From: Paramisgurnus dabryanus
Taxonomy: Eukaryota > Chordata > Actinopteri > Cypriniformes > Cobitidae
Direction of reading: 5' to 3'
DNA: 64,000 bases
Assembly (NCBI RefSeq): GCF_030506205.2
Contig: NC_133352.1
Coordinates: 23,117,425-23,181,424, forward strand
Shown here piece after piece: positions 11,644 to 19,962 of the stretch (positions are counted from its first letter, which is position 1; every line of letters begins with the position of its first letter). The position numbers were made by a program, and so were the translations under genes. The notes under the pieces were generated by a model. It was not told the origin of the DNA. It did no database searches and worked only from the letters and a program-made list of their open reading frames with translations.

Positions 11644-13092
11644 ATGGATTTCCGTCCGTGTTCGGTTTCTGGATGCGGTGTGTTCATCGCCCCCCGGGAT
11701 GGCCACCAGCGTTGTCTTTCGTGTCTGGGGCTCCAGCACGCAGAGGCAGCGTTGCGTGATAGTTCATGCTCCATCTGTGAGGGCATGACTATGGCGGATT
11801 TGCGGAGACGGGTGTCGTTTCTCCGGGAACGGCGCCCGCCTTCCAAGTCTGGTGCTGCTAAGAGCGCAGCTACCAGACTTGCGAAGGATGATCTCCGTAT
11901 AACGGTGCTGGGTCGGTCTGCTGGTTCGTCCAGCAGCTCCCAGCGCCCTGATCCGTTGCCAGCGGAGGTCCCGATGGAGACGAGCGGCCCGTGTTCTACG
12001 GTGTCCTCGCGCTCTGTCGAGCCTCCACCCGACGCGATGTCCACCGTAACATCGGAAGGGGGGTTGTCAGCCTCGGACGTCGATCCGGATCCGCTCCCGC
12101 CTTCGGGCCAGGTTGCGGCTTCTGCGTTCGACCCCGAGATGGCAGCCATGCTCGCCCGGGCGGCGGAGGCGGTCGGCTTGGAGTGGACTAAACCTCCCCC
12201 ACCTGAACCGTCCCGCCTCGATGATTGGTTCTTCGGGGGTGCCAGGGCTTCTCAGTCCTCGCCCCCGGTGCCTTTCTTCCCCGAGGTGCATGAAGAGCTG
12301 ACGCGGTCGTGGAAAACCCCGTTTTCCGCCCGGAACCGACCGTTTCAGCCTTCACCCCTCACCTCTCTCGAGGGTGGAGATGCCAAGGGGTACACTGGTA
12401 TCCCGTCAGTGGAGCGGCCGGTCGCGATGCAGTTGTGTCCGGCCGGTGTCGCTTCTTCCTGGCGGGACCAGCCTACTCTCCCCTCACGGGCCTGTAAGCA
12501 GTCTTCGGCGCTGTCCGGTGCTGCTTACAAGGCTTGTGGGGAGGCAGCCTCTGCCCTGCATGCCATGGCATTGCTGCAGGTCCACCAGGCTAAGGCTCTG
12601 AGGGACCTGCACGCGGGAGGTCACGACTCGGCGGAGTTCTCTGAACTGCGTGCGGCTACGGATCTGGCGCTCCGTGCGACCAAGGTCACCGCACGCGCCG
12701 TCGGGCGTGCGATGTCTACCCTGGTAGTCCAGGAACGCCATCTCTGGCTGTGTCTGGCGGACATGAAGGATGCTGATAAGACCCGGCTCCTGAATGCTCC
12801 GGTTTCCCAGACCGGCCTGTTCGGCGAGACGGTCGAGGAGTTTGCCCAGCAATTCTCCGCGGCCAAGAAGCAGACTGAGGCCATCGCTCAGATCATGCCA
12901 CGTCGGAAGCGTCCTGCGCCTGCCCCGTCCACGTCGGCACCTCAGCCTGCTCCTCGCCGAGGGCGTCCTGCGGCGGCCGCCTCCGTTCCTCCCCGGGGCT
13001 CTTCTAAGAAGCGAGGAACCGGTCGTCAGCAGCCCGCCCCGCCCGCTCAGCCCGCTTCAAAGGGTGGAAAAAGAAAATCGAAGCGGCCCTGA
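11644..13092 (+). CDS. DIRS ORF1, Gag-like protein (482 aa)
   Basis: This is the first long frame of the DIRS element and probably the structural or nucleic-acid-binding protein of the retrotransposon particle. The N-terminus is rich in paired Cys/His residues (C6, C11, H21, C24, C27, H32, C42, C45), consistent with zinc binding, and resembles fish DIRS Gag starts (CLSCLGLQHAEAA). The middle is Ser/Pro-rich and probably disordered. A helical Ala-rich region follows (about 290-400). The C-terminal ~60 residues are strongly basic and Pro/Ala/Arg-rich, ending KGGKRKSKRP, which suits nucleic-acid binding or nuclear entry. The ATG at 11644 is the first in this frame after the leader. The frame overlaps ORF2 by 299 nt in a +1 relation. 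The 5' leader (11301-11643) contains a short upstream frame from 11280. Gag assignment rests on position and composition. Confidence 0.82.
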   Translation: MDFRPCSVSGCGVFIAPRDGHQRCLSCLGLQHAEAALRDSSCSICEGMTMADLRRRVSFLRERRPPSKSGAAKSAATRLAKDDLRITVLGRSAGSSSSSQRPDPLPAEVPMETSGPCSTVSSRSVEPPPDAMSTVTSEGGLSASDVDPDPLPPSGQVAASAFDPEMAAMLARAAEAVGLEWTKPPPPEPSRLDDWFFGGARASQSSPPVPFFPEVHEELTRSWKTPFSARNRPFQPSPLTSLEGGDAKGYTGIPSVERPVAMQLCPAGVASSWRDQPTLPSRACKQSSALSGAAYKACGEAASALHAMALLQVHQAKALRDLHAGGHDSAEFSELRAATDLALRATKVTARAVGRAMSTLVVQERHLWLCLADMKDADKTRLLNAPVSQTGLFGETVEEFAQQFSAAKKQTEAIAQIMPRRKRPAPAPSTSAPQPAPRRGRPAAAASVPPRGSSKKRGTGRQQPAPPAQPASKGGKRKSKRP

Positions 13093-15496
13093 GACGGGCG
13101 ACCTAGAGATGGAGGGGATCGCTCTTCGGGAGATGGTGAAAGCACCACTCCCCCCACCGGAGGAGGGCCGGTTGGGGAATCCTTTGTTTCAATTTTCTGT
13201 TCCGCCGACTTTTCAGTCGGCACCCACAATTCCACAAAAAGAGCGAATTCCACTTCCATCTCTAGGTCTTCAGATGAGCGCCGGAGACACGAGCGGGCTC
13301 ATAACCCCCCCTCGTTCTCCGACTCATCAGAGGAGTACGAGAGCAACGCACGGGCTCATAACCCCATCGCGCTCTCTGACTTCTCAGGGGAAAGAAGACA
13401 ATCACGGGCTCATAACCCATCGTCTTCCTCCCCCTTCGCCAGAGGGTGCATCGAGTGGCGTGAGGTGTCTTCAGCAGAGCCTCCCTTACTCACCCACCCA
13501 GCAGCGGACTCAGGTGAGTGTTATCATGCACAACACTGCTGTCGGTGCGGCCAATACGCACACACCGGCGATCACCTCCGTTGCGCCCGCCGCGGGTACA
13601 CCGATCGTGCCTTTAGTCCCTCTCGCACGGTGTCTGGGGGCGTGGGAACAGCTTCCCAGCCCGTCGCGTTGGCTTTTACGCACGATTCGTCTCGGCTACG
13701 CGATCCAATTTGCCCGGCGTCCCCCCAAATTCTCCGGCGTTCGTTTCACTGCGGTGAGAGCTGCCGATGCGCACGTCCTCCGTGCGGAGATCGCTGTCCT
13801 ACTGGCGAAGGACGCGATCGAGCCGGTCCCTCCAGCCGAGATGAGGTCGGGGTTTTACAGCCCTTACTTTATTGTACCCAAGAAAAGCGGCGGCTTGCGA
13901 CCGATCCTGGACCTGCGTTCGCTGAACCGTGCACTTCACAGAATGCCGTTCAAGATGCTGACGCCCAAGCGCATATTTCCATGCATTCGTCCAAACGATT
14001 GGTTCGCATCCATCGATCTGAAGGACGCGTACTTCCACGTATCGATTCTCCCCCGGCACAGGCCGTTTCTCCGCTTTGCGTTCGAGGGGCGAGCATACCA
14101 GTACAAAGTCCTCCCATTCGGGCTCTCTCTGTCTCCCCGTGTATTCACCAAAGTAGTGGAGGGGGCTTTAAAACCCCTGAGAGAGAAAGGTGTGCGCATT
14201 CTCGCGTATTTAGACGATTGGCTCATAATAGCTCAAACACGTCAGACGCTGTGCGATCACAGAGATTTAACTCTGAAACACCTCGCTCGTTTGGGTCTTC
14301 GGGTCAACTGGGAAAAGAGCAAGCTTTGCCCCGTGCAGAGAATCTCTTTTCTCGGTATGGAACTGGACTCGATCGATTTGACAGCTCGTCTAACAGAAGC
14401 GCGTGTACAGTCGATTCTGACTTGCCTGAATACATTCAAGAGCAAGAGCGCGGTCCCGCTGAAACAATTTCAGAAGCTTTTGGGGCATATGGCAGCAGCC
14501 GCAGCTGTAACTCCGCTCGGACTGCTCCATATGCGACCGCTTCAGCATTGGCTTCACGATCGAGTCCCGAGGAGAGCGTGGCTGCGCGGCATTCACCGTG
14601 TTATCATTACACCTGCGTGTCGTCGCACTTTCACTCCGTGGTCAGACCGTGCGTTTCTCCGAGCCGGTGTGCCTCTGAGACAGGTCTCCAGGCATGCAAT
14701 AGTATGCACAGATGCTTCGGACACGGGGTGGGGGGCCACGTACGATGGGCTTGCGGCTTCGGGGGTCTGGACGGCACCCCAGCTGCATTGGCACATAAAT
14801 TGCCGAGAAATGTGGGCTGTATATCTTGCGCTCGTCCGTTTCAGCAACGAGTTACAGGGCAAAGATGTATTAGTTCGCACAGACAACACTGCGACCGTGG
14901 CGTACATCAATCGTCAAGGCGGTTTACGCTCGCGTCACCTGTCGCATCTCGCCCGTCATCTCCTCACTTGGAGTCAGAAGAATTTGAGGTCTCTTCGTGC
15001 CATTTACATCCCGGGCACGCTCAATGTAGAGGCGGATGCGCTCTCTCGGGCTGCGCGTCCCGGCGAATGGCGACTCCACCCCATTGCGGTTCAGCAGATT
15101 TGGAGACGTTTCGGCAAAGCGCAGATAGATCTGTTTGCTTCCCCGGAGACGACCCATTGTCGCCTGTTCTATTCACTAGCCGACGACTCGCTCGGCGTGG
15201 ATGCATTGGCACACAGCTGGCCGCGAAACATGCGCAAATACGCGTTCCCTCCGGTGAGCCTCATTGCGCAAACCCTATGCAAAATCCGGGAGGACGAGGA
15301 GAGCGTGCTGTTGGTGGCACCGTATTGGACAACCAGGAGTTGGTTTCCAGAACTCTCTCTCCTCGCGACAGCCCCTCCTTGGAAGATTCCCCTGAGGAAG
15401 GACCTTCTTTCTCAACAAGAGGGCACATTATGGCACCCGCGCCCCGACCTGTGGAACCTCCATGTGTGGTCTCTGGACAGGGCACGGAGGATTTGA
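12794..15496 (+). CDS. DIRS ORF2: reverse transcriptase, RNase H and methylase-like domain (900 aa)
   Basis: This is the polymerase frame of the retrotransposon. Residues 1-330 are low-complexity and unassigned, with three HGLITP-like repeats. Reverse transcriptase spans about 335-540: YSPYFIVPKKSGGLRPILDL near 355, SIDLKDAY with catalytic D408, LPFGLSLSP, and YLDD at 472-475. RNase H follows at about 630-760 with candidate acidic residues D640 (TDAS), E672 (CREMWA), D697 (TDNTA) and D748 (EADALSR). The tail contains IDLFASP at 778-784, the motif seen in the methylase-like domain that DIRS elements carry after RNase H, and ends near LWHPRPDLWNLHVW. No key residue is missing. The true start is uncertain because the first 99 codons overlap ORF1; a +1 shift from ORF1 or a spliced message is possible. 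The last 2.03 kb overlap ORF3. Confidence 0.93.
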   Translation: MLRFPRPACSARRSRSLPSNSPRPRSRLRPSLRSCHVGSVLRLPRPRRHLSLLLAEGVLRRPPPFLPGALLRSEEPVVSSPPRPLSPLQRVEKENRSGPETGDLEMEGIALREMVKAPLPPPEEGRLGNPLFQFSVPPTFQSAPTIPQKERIPLPSLGLQMSAGDTSGLITPPRSPTHQRSTRATHGLITPSRSLTSQGKEDNHGLITHRLPPPSPEGASSGVRCLQQSLPYSPTQQRTQVSVIMHNTAVGAANTHTPAITSVAPAAGTPIVPLVPLARCLGAWEQLPSPSRWLLRTIRLGYAIQFARRPPKFSGVRFTAVRAADAHVLRAEIAVLLAKDAIEPVPPAEMRSGFYSPYFIVPKKSGGLRPILDLRSLNRALHRMPFKMLTPKRIFPCIRPNDWFASIDLKDAYFHVSILPRHRPFLRFAFEGRAYQYKVLPFGLSLSPRVFTKVVEGALKPLREKGVRILAYLDDWLIIAQTRQTLCDHRDLTLKHLARLGLRVNWEKSKLCPVQRISFLGMELDSIDLTARLTEARVQSILTCLNTFKSKSAVPLKQFQKLLGHMAAAAAVTPLGLLHMRPLQHWLHDRVPRRAWLRGIHRVIITPACRRTFTPWSDRAFLRAGVPLRQVSRHAIVCTDASDTGWGATYDGLAASGVWTAPQLHWHINCREMWAVYLALVRFSNELQGKDVLVRTDNTATVAYINRQGGLRSRHLSHLARHLLTWSQKNLRSLRAIYIPGTLNVEADALSRAARPGEWRLHPIAVQQIWRRFGKAQIDLFASPETTHCRLFYSLADDSLGVDALAHSWPRNMRKYAFPPVSLIAQTLCKIREDEESVLLVAPYWTTRSWFPELSLLATAPPWKIPLRKDLLSQQEGTLWHPRPDLWNLHVWSLDRARRI
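13295..13418 (+). repeat. Three spaced copies of GGGCTCATAACCC
   Basis: The 13-mer occurs at 13295-13307, 13352-13364 and 13406-13418. Spacings of 57 and 54 bp are multiples of three, so in ORF2 they give a repeated GLIT peptide (GLITPP, HGLITPS, HGLITH). They lie between the ORF1 stop and the reverse transcriptase domain. Confidence 0.8.
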
Positions 15497-16491
15497 GTGA
15501 TTTACCGCAAGAGGTATCTAACACTATTGCTGCAGCGCGAGCGCCGTCTACGAGACAGGCTTACGCGCTTAAATGGAACCTGTTTGTCGACTGGTGTTCT
15601 TCCCAAAGTGAAAACCCCCGAGAATGCCCGATTAGTGTTGTGCTTTTATATCTCCAGCGCCGTTTGGAGAATAGGCTGTCACCATCCACTATTAAAGTCG
15701 ATATCGCTGCGATATCAGCTCACCATTCACCCGTAAACGGTAGAACAGTGGGTCAGCACGACCTGGTCATTAGATTTCTCAGAGGCGCTCGAAGACTGAA
15801 TCCTTCGCGTCCTCCCTCTATTCCTCCTTGGGACCTGTCCTTGGTGCTGAAATCACTCCAGGAAGCCCCATTTGAGCCTCTGCATAGTGTGAGTGTTAAA
15901 TTTCTTACTATGAAAACATTAACTCTCCTTGCTTTGGCTTCTGTTAAGAGGATAGGGGATATTCATGCATTTTCGGTCGACGAATCGTGCCTTCAGTTCG
16001 GGCCGGCTGCATCCAGCGTAACACTGAGACCCCGGCCCGGCTTTGTGCCCAAAGTTCCCACCACTCCTTTCAGAGATCAAGTGGTGAACCTCCAAGCGCT
16101 GCCTTTGGAGGAGGCAGACCCAGCCATGGCTTTGTTATGCCCTGTTCGTGCACTACGTGTGTATATAGACAGGACGCAAAGTTTTAGGACCTCAGATCAG
16201 CTCTTTGTTTGTTACGGTGGTCAGCAGAAAGGAAAAGCTGTCACCAAGCAGAGGATGTCCCATTGGATTGTGGATACTATAGCCCTTGCATATCAAAAGC
16301 AGAATGTGCCTTGTCCATTTAATTTACGTGCTCACTCTACACGCAGTGTGGCATCATCTTGGGCACTGGCTCGCGGTTCCTCGCTAACAGATATTTGTAG
16401 AGCTGCAGGCTGGGCGACACCTAATACGTTCACAAGATTCTATAGTGTTCGTGTCGAACCGGTTTCCACTCGGGTTCTTTCTACTAACTAG
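13465..16491 (+). CDS. DIRS ORF3: tyrosine recombinase (functional part about 15430-16491)
   Basis: This enzyme would insert the circular DNA copy into the genome. The frame is open for 1008 codons from 13465, but only the C-terminal third has recognisable sequence: a core-binding region from about residue 683 (ARAPSTRQAYALKWNLFVDWC), then the catalytic domain with R829 (SVKRIGDIH), H957-x-x-R960 (HSTR), W983 (GWATPNTF) in the second His/Trp position, and nucleophile Y993 (TRFYSV). All five expected residues are present. The first ~650 codons run antiphase to the RT/RNase H frame and look like its shadow, though DIRS elements are known for such overlaps. An internal ATG at 15430 (residue 656) is a sensible start; a -1 shift from ORF2 is the alternative. 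It ends TAG at 16489-16491. Confidence 0.9.
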   Translation: MSSAEPPLLTHPAADSGECYHAQHCCRCGQYAHTGDHLRCARRGYTDRAFSPSRTVSGGVGTASQPVALAFTHDSSRLRDPICPASPQILRRSFHCGESCRCARPPCGDRCPTGEGRDRAGPSSRDEVGVLQPLLYCTQEKRRLATDPGPAFAEPCTSQNAVQDADAQAHISMHSSKRLVRIHRSEGRVLPRIDSPPAQAVSPLCVRGASIPVQSPPIRALSVSPCIHQSSGGGFKTPERERCAHSRVFRRLAHNSSNTSDAVRSQRFNSETPRSFGSSGQLGKEQALPRAENLFSRYGTGLDRFDSSSNRSACTVDSDLPEYIQEQERGPAETISEAFGAYGSSRSCNSARTAPYATASALASRSSPEESVAARHSPCYHYTCVSSHFHSVVRPCVSPSRCASETGLQACNSMHRCFGHGVGGHVRWACGFGGLDGTPAALAHKLPRNVGCISCARPFQQRVTGQRCISSHRQHCDRGVHQSSRRFTLASPVASRPSSPHLESEEFEVSSCHLHPGHAQCRGGCALSGCASRRMATPPHCGSADLETFRQSADRSVCFPGDDPLSPVLFTSRRLARRGCIGTQLAAKHAQIRVPSGEPHCANPMQNPGGRGERAVGGTVLDNQELVSRTLSPRDSPSLEDSPEEGPSFSTRGHIMAPAPRPVEPPCVVSGQGTEDLSDLPQEVSNTIAAARAPSTRQAYALKWNLFVDWCSSQSENPRECPISVVLLYLQRRLENRLSPSTIKVDIAAISAHHSPVNGRTVGQHDLVIRFLRGARRLNPSRPPSIPPWDLSLVLKSLQEAPFEPLHSVSVKFLTMKTLTLLALASVKRIGDIHAFSVDESCLQFGPAASSVTLRPRPGFVPKVPTTPFRDQVVNLQALPLEEADPAMALLCPVRALRVYIDRTQSFRTSDQLFVCYGGQQKGKAVTKQRMSHWIVDTIALAYQKQNVPCPFNLRAHSTRSVASSWALARGSSLTDICRAAGWATPNTFTRFYSVRVEPVSTRVLSTN

Positions 16492-17072
16492 TTAAGAATG
16501 CCGAGGGTCGGCTCGTGTGTCGGCTTGGAGCCTCTATTTTGGTGCTGCACATCTGCACCAATATGGAAGGCCATCGGGGCAAAAACGTCTAAAAAACTGT
16601 TTTTGCCTCTCCTCCACCGCCCTGATAGCTGGTGTTGCGGAGCATCCGCTGTCAACCTATCACTGATGTATTCTCTGTAAACCTGTGTAGGCTAGGCGTC
16701 CACATTTGTCCCCTACGTGGGGTTCATTTGTGTGTATACTCCGTGGGGTACTAATCCTCCACGTTTTCCTTAGCAGAGCCTGCTCTGCATCTCTCTGCAT
16801 ACTATGTTTTGTTCAGAGACTTTTTATGAGCAACCTATCGGTTGTTTCATATTTTATGTCATCCATTCAACCTTCTTAGGGGATGGCTTCCGCAGTGTTC
16901 TAGCTCCGCTCAGTTTAGACGCTTCCCCAGTTCGCTGCTTCACTATCGTGGGTTAAGGAACAGGTAGTGACCGGCCTTCTGCATTTCGCCTTAGGTTCCG
17001 CCCCTTACGTGGAGGGCGGAGGGCTTTTACAGACACTGGAAGGGTTCAGCTGCAGTGGCGTTTTGGTAGGGA
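16492..17072 (+). other. DIRS 3' non-coding region
   Basis: About 580 bp between the recombinase stop and the internal complementary region. I found no conserved reading frame and no AATAAA. Its composition matches the rest of the element. Confidence 0.6.
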
Positions 17073-17183
17073 TTCCCAATTCGTCGGTCACGACGTGACG
17101 TCGTAGTGACCGACTGAAAGGGAACGTCTCGGTTACGTATGTAACCCTCGTTCCCTGAAGGAAGGGAACGGAGACGTCACGTC
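17073..17183. repeat. DIRS internal complementary region (ICR)
   Basis: Bases 17073-17125 are the exact reverse complement of the left end 11112-11164, and 17123-17183 the exact reverse complement of the right end 17414-17474. The two pieces share AAC at 17123-17125, the complement of the GTT found once at each element edge. In the accepted DIRS model this segment bridges the two ends of the cDNA so it can be closed into a circle. Confidence 0.95.
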
Positions 17184-17258
17184 CCGTCGCCACAGTTTGC
17201 TGTTCCATTTGCTGTTTTTTAGGCCGGGCACTGTTGCTCGGCTTCTCAGCAATAATAT

Positions 17259-17424
17259 AGCTAATTTGGTATTGTGCACCTGCGGCTTATATACGCACCT
17301 GGCGGGGCGGCGCCGGCATTATGCAAATACCTGCATGCCAAGTTCATTGGCGTTTTTATAGTTTCTCGAAGTAGATAGGTCACCCGCGGAGCGGTTCCCA
17401 ATTCGTCGGTCACGACGTGACGTC
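17259..17424 (-). repeat. DIRS right inverted terminal repeat
   Basis: 166 bp, the inverted copy of 11135-11300. It carries the octamer (17321-17328, minus strand) and TATA box (17286-17293, minus strand) pointing back into the element, so an antisense transcript across ORF3 and ORF2 is possible. The right-end extension 17425-17474 is present also in the ICR. Confidence 0.93.
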
Positions 17425-17474
17425 TCCGTTCCCTTCCTTCAGGGAACGAGGGTTACATACGTAACCGAGACGTT

Positions 17475-18510
17475 TTCTTTGTACAGTTTTATGTACATGC
17501 TAATAATGTGGCTTTTCTTAATATAAATATAAAAAAAGATGTTGAAAGACAAATCTAAATTGTAAAATATTTTTCATAGTAGAGTATGTTAGTATGGGAG
17601 TGTTCGGGGTGTTGGGTATACAGGATTTACGTGCCCATGTCAAAACTGTCATCAGTAGCCTAACCATTCACTGGCTTCTAGTCTATTTTATAGTTTTACT
17701 GTCTCCTTTACTGAGTCTTTTATCACAATGAGTTTTGTGTTATTTGCAAAATAGTGGCTTTGAAGAGTTTTAGGCCTTACACGTTCCATTATGTTCTTAT
17801 CAATAACCGCATGTTAAACACGAGAAAGAAAAAAAGGACAAAAAACCCTGTTGTCTTTTATTTTTGCTGAGCAAATCAAAGAAATACTATCTTGTAAGTA
17901 CTCCTTCCTTATAGCTTTACAATAAAATACATTGTGTAAAAAAAGTTTCCTTCATGAATTGACATTGGTCTTACATACTTTTGACTAAACACAGTTCTTT
18001 TTATTTAAAGGGAAAGGGCTTTGAAAACATCCTCCTTTCAAGTTCACTCTTTAGGGAGCACATATGTCCCACATTGTAGGATCTACCTGATTCAACATGT
18101 CAGTAGCTACTGCTGAAAGCTACTAAAGCAGCTTTTCACTGCATTGAGTTGAAACTTACTGTACCTTACATTTAAAATCTTTAAAAATCTTTTTTTTAGT
18201 TGGTGTGGCATTTATTTCTTAGAGAATAATGTGGCAATGATACTTCCAAACACAGATTTAATTCTATCGGCATACACAAAACAAAGCAACAATACTTTTT
18301 ATGAGGTCATATGGTTTCCCCACAATGTAAAAAAAATATGTGTTTACTTAAAAAAGTAAGTTTCCTAATTGCCTTAGTTGACTTAACATTTTTTTATTTA
18401 ACTATAATATTTTTTAAGTTGAATTAACTAAAAATTTGTAAGGCTTTTTAAGTTCAACCGACAAATATTATAGAGTGCACAATGCAAATTGTGTATGTTC
18501 CTGGTTTAAA
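17475..18510. other. Non-coding flank with a small inverted-repeat element
   Basis: AT-rich sequence without genes. About 18335-18478 has T/A-rich arms (TTTACTTAAAAAAGTAAG and TTTTTAAGTTGAATTAACT) and ends TAGAGTGCAC, resembling small fish MITEs that begin CACTGTAAAAA. The remainder shows nothing. Confidence 0.4.
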
Positions 18511-18805
18511 TGGATAGTTTACCCAAAAAAAGAAAATTCTGTCATCACTTACAGTACTCACCCTCAAGTTTTTCCAAATCTGTATAAATTCTTTGTTCTG
18601 CTGAACACAAATATATTTGTAATCAAGCAGGAAGCAGGATAACCATTAGCTACAGTATGCTTCCATCCAAAGTTGCAAATATAACTTCTGTTCACAATTT
18701 CTATTCAGTGGGTTGAAGAAAACAAAAAATTTAATTTCATGCAATGAAATGTAGCCAGTGTATTTTTTATGTATAAAGTCCTTGCATGTCAAAAAACTTG
18801 CTTTA

Positions 18806-19200
18806 AGGGGGCGTGCACACCAAAGTTTGTACGCCGGCGGCCGGCATATGTTTTCAATTGTTTCCAATGGAAGTGCAGCATTTTTTCAATAAAGCCAGCA
18901 GCTGGCATTTTTTCCGCACTGAAAGTCGCTGAGCGCAGAGAGTTGAAAAATATTTAACTTGGGTGAAAAGCTCAGCTCGTCATTGTCAGTTCTCACACGG
19001 CCATCCAATCACAGTGGGGGAGGAGCAGGACAAATATCACAACAACCAACCGGCACATTGTACGACGACTGATAAACAAAGAAGTACAGAAACCAAAACG
19101 TTCAACTGAAAAAAGCTGGCAGTAGGCAGAAAAAAAGCTGGCAGTTGGCGTCCGCCTGGCGTTTCAGTCGTGTTTAAAAGCTTTGGTGTGCACACCCCCT
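18806..19200. mobile_element. Inverted-repeat element flanked by TA (395 bp)
   Basis: Ends are AGGGGGCGTGCACACCAAAG and its near complement CTTTGGTGTGCACACCCCCT. Both flanks read TA (18804-18805 and 19201-19202), which fits a Tc1/mariner-type target duplication. There is no transposase frame. Confidence 0.8.
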
Positions 19201-19507
19201 TAGAGGTGGGTGACTAGTGTTTGGGAAGACAATCTTGATAGCTTTGGAAGTTTCAGAATGACCAAAACAACACTCAGATGCAGTGCAACAAGATCGTTCT
19301 GCTAGTTAGTCCTGTAATGCTGTCTCTCCAGAAAAGGCAAAGTCACACTTTTTTAAAGCACATAGAGGAATTTATTCTGTTAATTTGTTTCCATTGTTCG
19401 TGTGCATATCTTCTTATCAGATAAGAAATTTATGCAACTTGAGCACATGCACAAAAAGAATGTGATATTTATTAACACATTGTTTGTGATATACTATTTA
19501 ACACATT

Positions 19508-19962
19508 ATGGGGCGGTTTCCCGTACAGGGATTAGACTAATCCTAGACTAAAACCTTTTTAATATGTTGTTTTGCCTCAAAATGCACATACACTAGCTCT
19601 TAGAACGAATGTGTTAAAAACAACACATTAGTGTTGATTCTGGGAGAACACACTAAATGCGTTGTCCCAGAATTCACCCATCTATGTGTTATTATTGAAA
19701 CAACACATTTTCTGTTACTTTTAACACAACTTTTGTTATATTTTAACACAAAATCAACACAAAATGACACATAATGTGTTAAAATTACACATAATGTGTT
19801 AAAAGCTTAATGCACAAAAATGTGTAAAAAATGAACACATCCTTTCTAAGAGTGTAGGTAATGTTTTTAGTAAGGCATGTTTGTTAAAACTGGTTATATT
19901 TCCTAATTAAACTAAGGCCTAATCCTGGATTAAGCTAATCCCTGTCTGGGAAACCGCCCCAT
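19508..19962. mobile_element. GGGGCGGTTTCC element with a nested MITE
   Basis: The outer ends GGGGCGGTTTCCCGTACAGG and CCTGTCTGGGAAACCGCCCC are inverted. Inside, about 19590-19857, is a second element with repeated AACACATTA/TAATGTGTT motifs and ends around CTCTTAGAA and TTCTAAGAGTGTA. The outer family recurs at 57783-58013. Confidence 0.75.

Larger units (their letters stand above)
11112..17474 (+). mobile_element. Complete DIRS1-like tyrosine-recombinase retrotransposon
   Basis: This 6.36-kb element has the full DIRS layout. There is a GTT at each outer edge (11112-11114 and 17472-17474), 166-bp inverted terminal repeats (11135-11300 and 17259-17424), and an internal complementary region at 17073-17183 that is the exact reverse complement of the left 53 bp joined to the right 61 bp. 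Between them lie three long overlapping reading frames for Gag-like, RT/RNase H/methylase-like and tyrosine recombinase proteins. DIRS elements are known to replicate through a circular DNA that the recombinase inserts, without an integrase and without ordinary target duplications; the shared GTT fits that. No frame is broken, so it may be recent and autonomous. GC content is clearly above the flanks. Confidence 0.96.

Noticed and set aside
11595..12149. 184-codon minus-strand frame opposite the DIRS Gag-like gene
   Set aside because: It lies antisense to a recognised gene, has no domain, and is explained by the GC-rich codon use of the sense frame.
12484..15524. Numerous other frames of 60-122 codons across the DIRS genes, both strands
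   Set aside because: They are shadows of the RT/RNase H and recombinase frames with no recognisable sequence.
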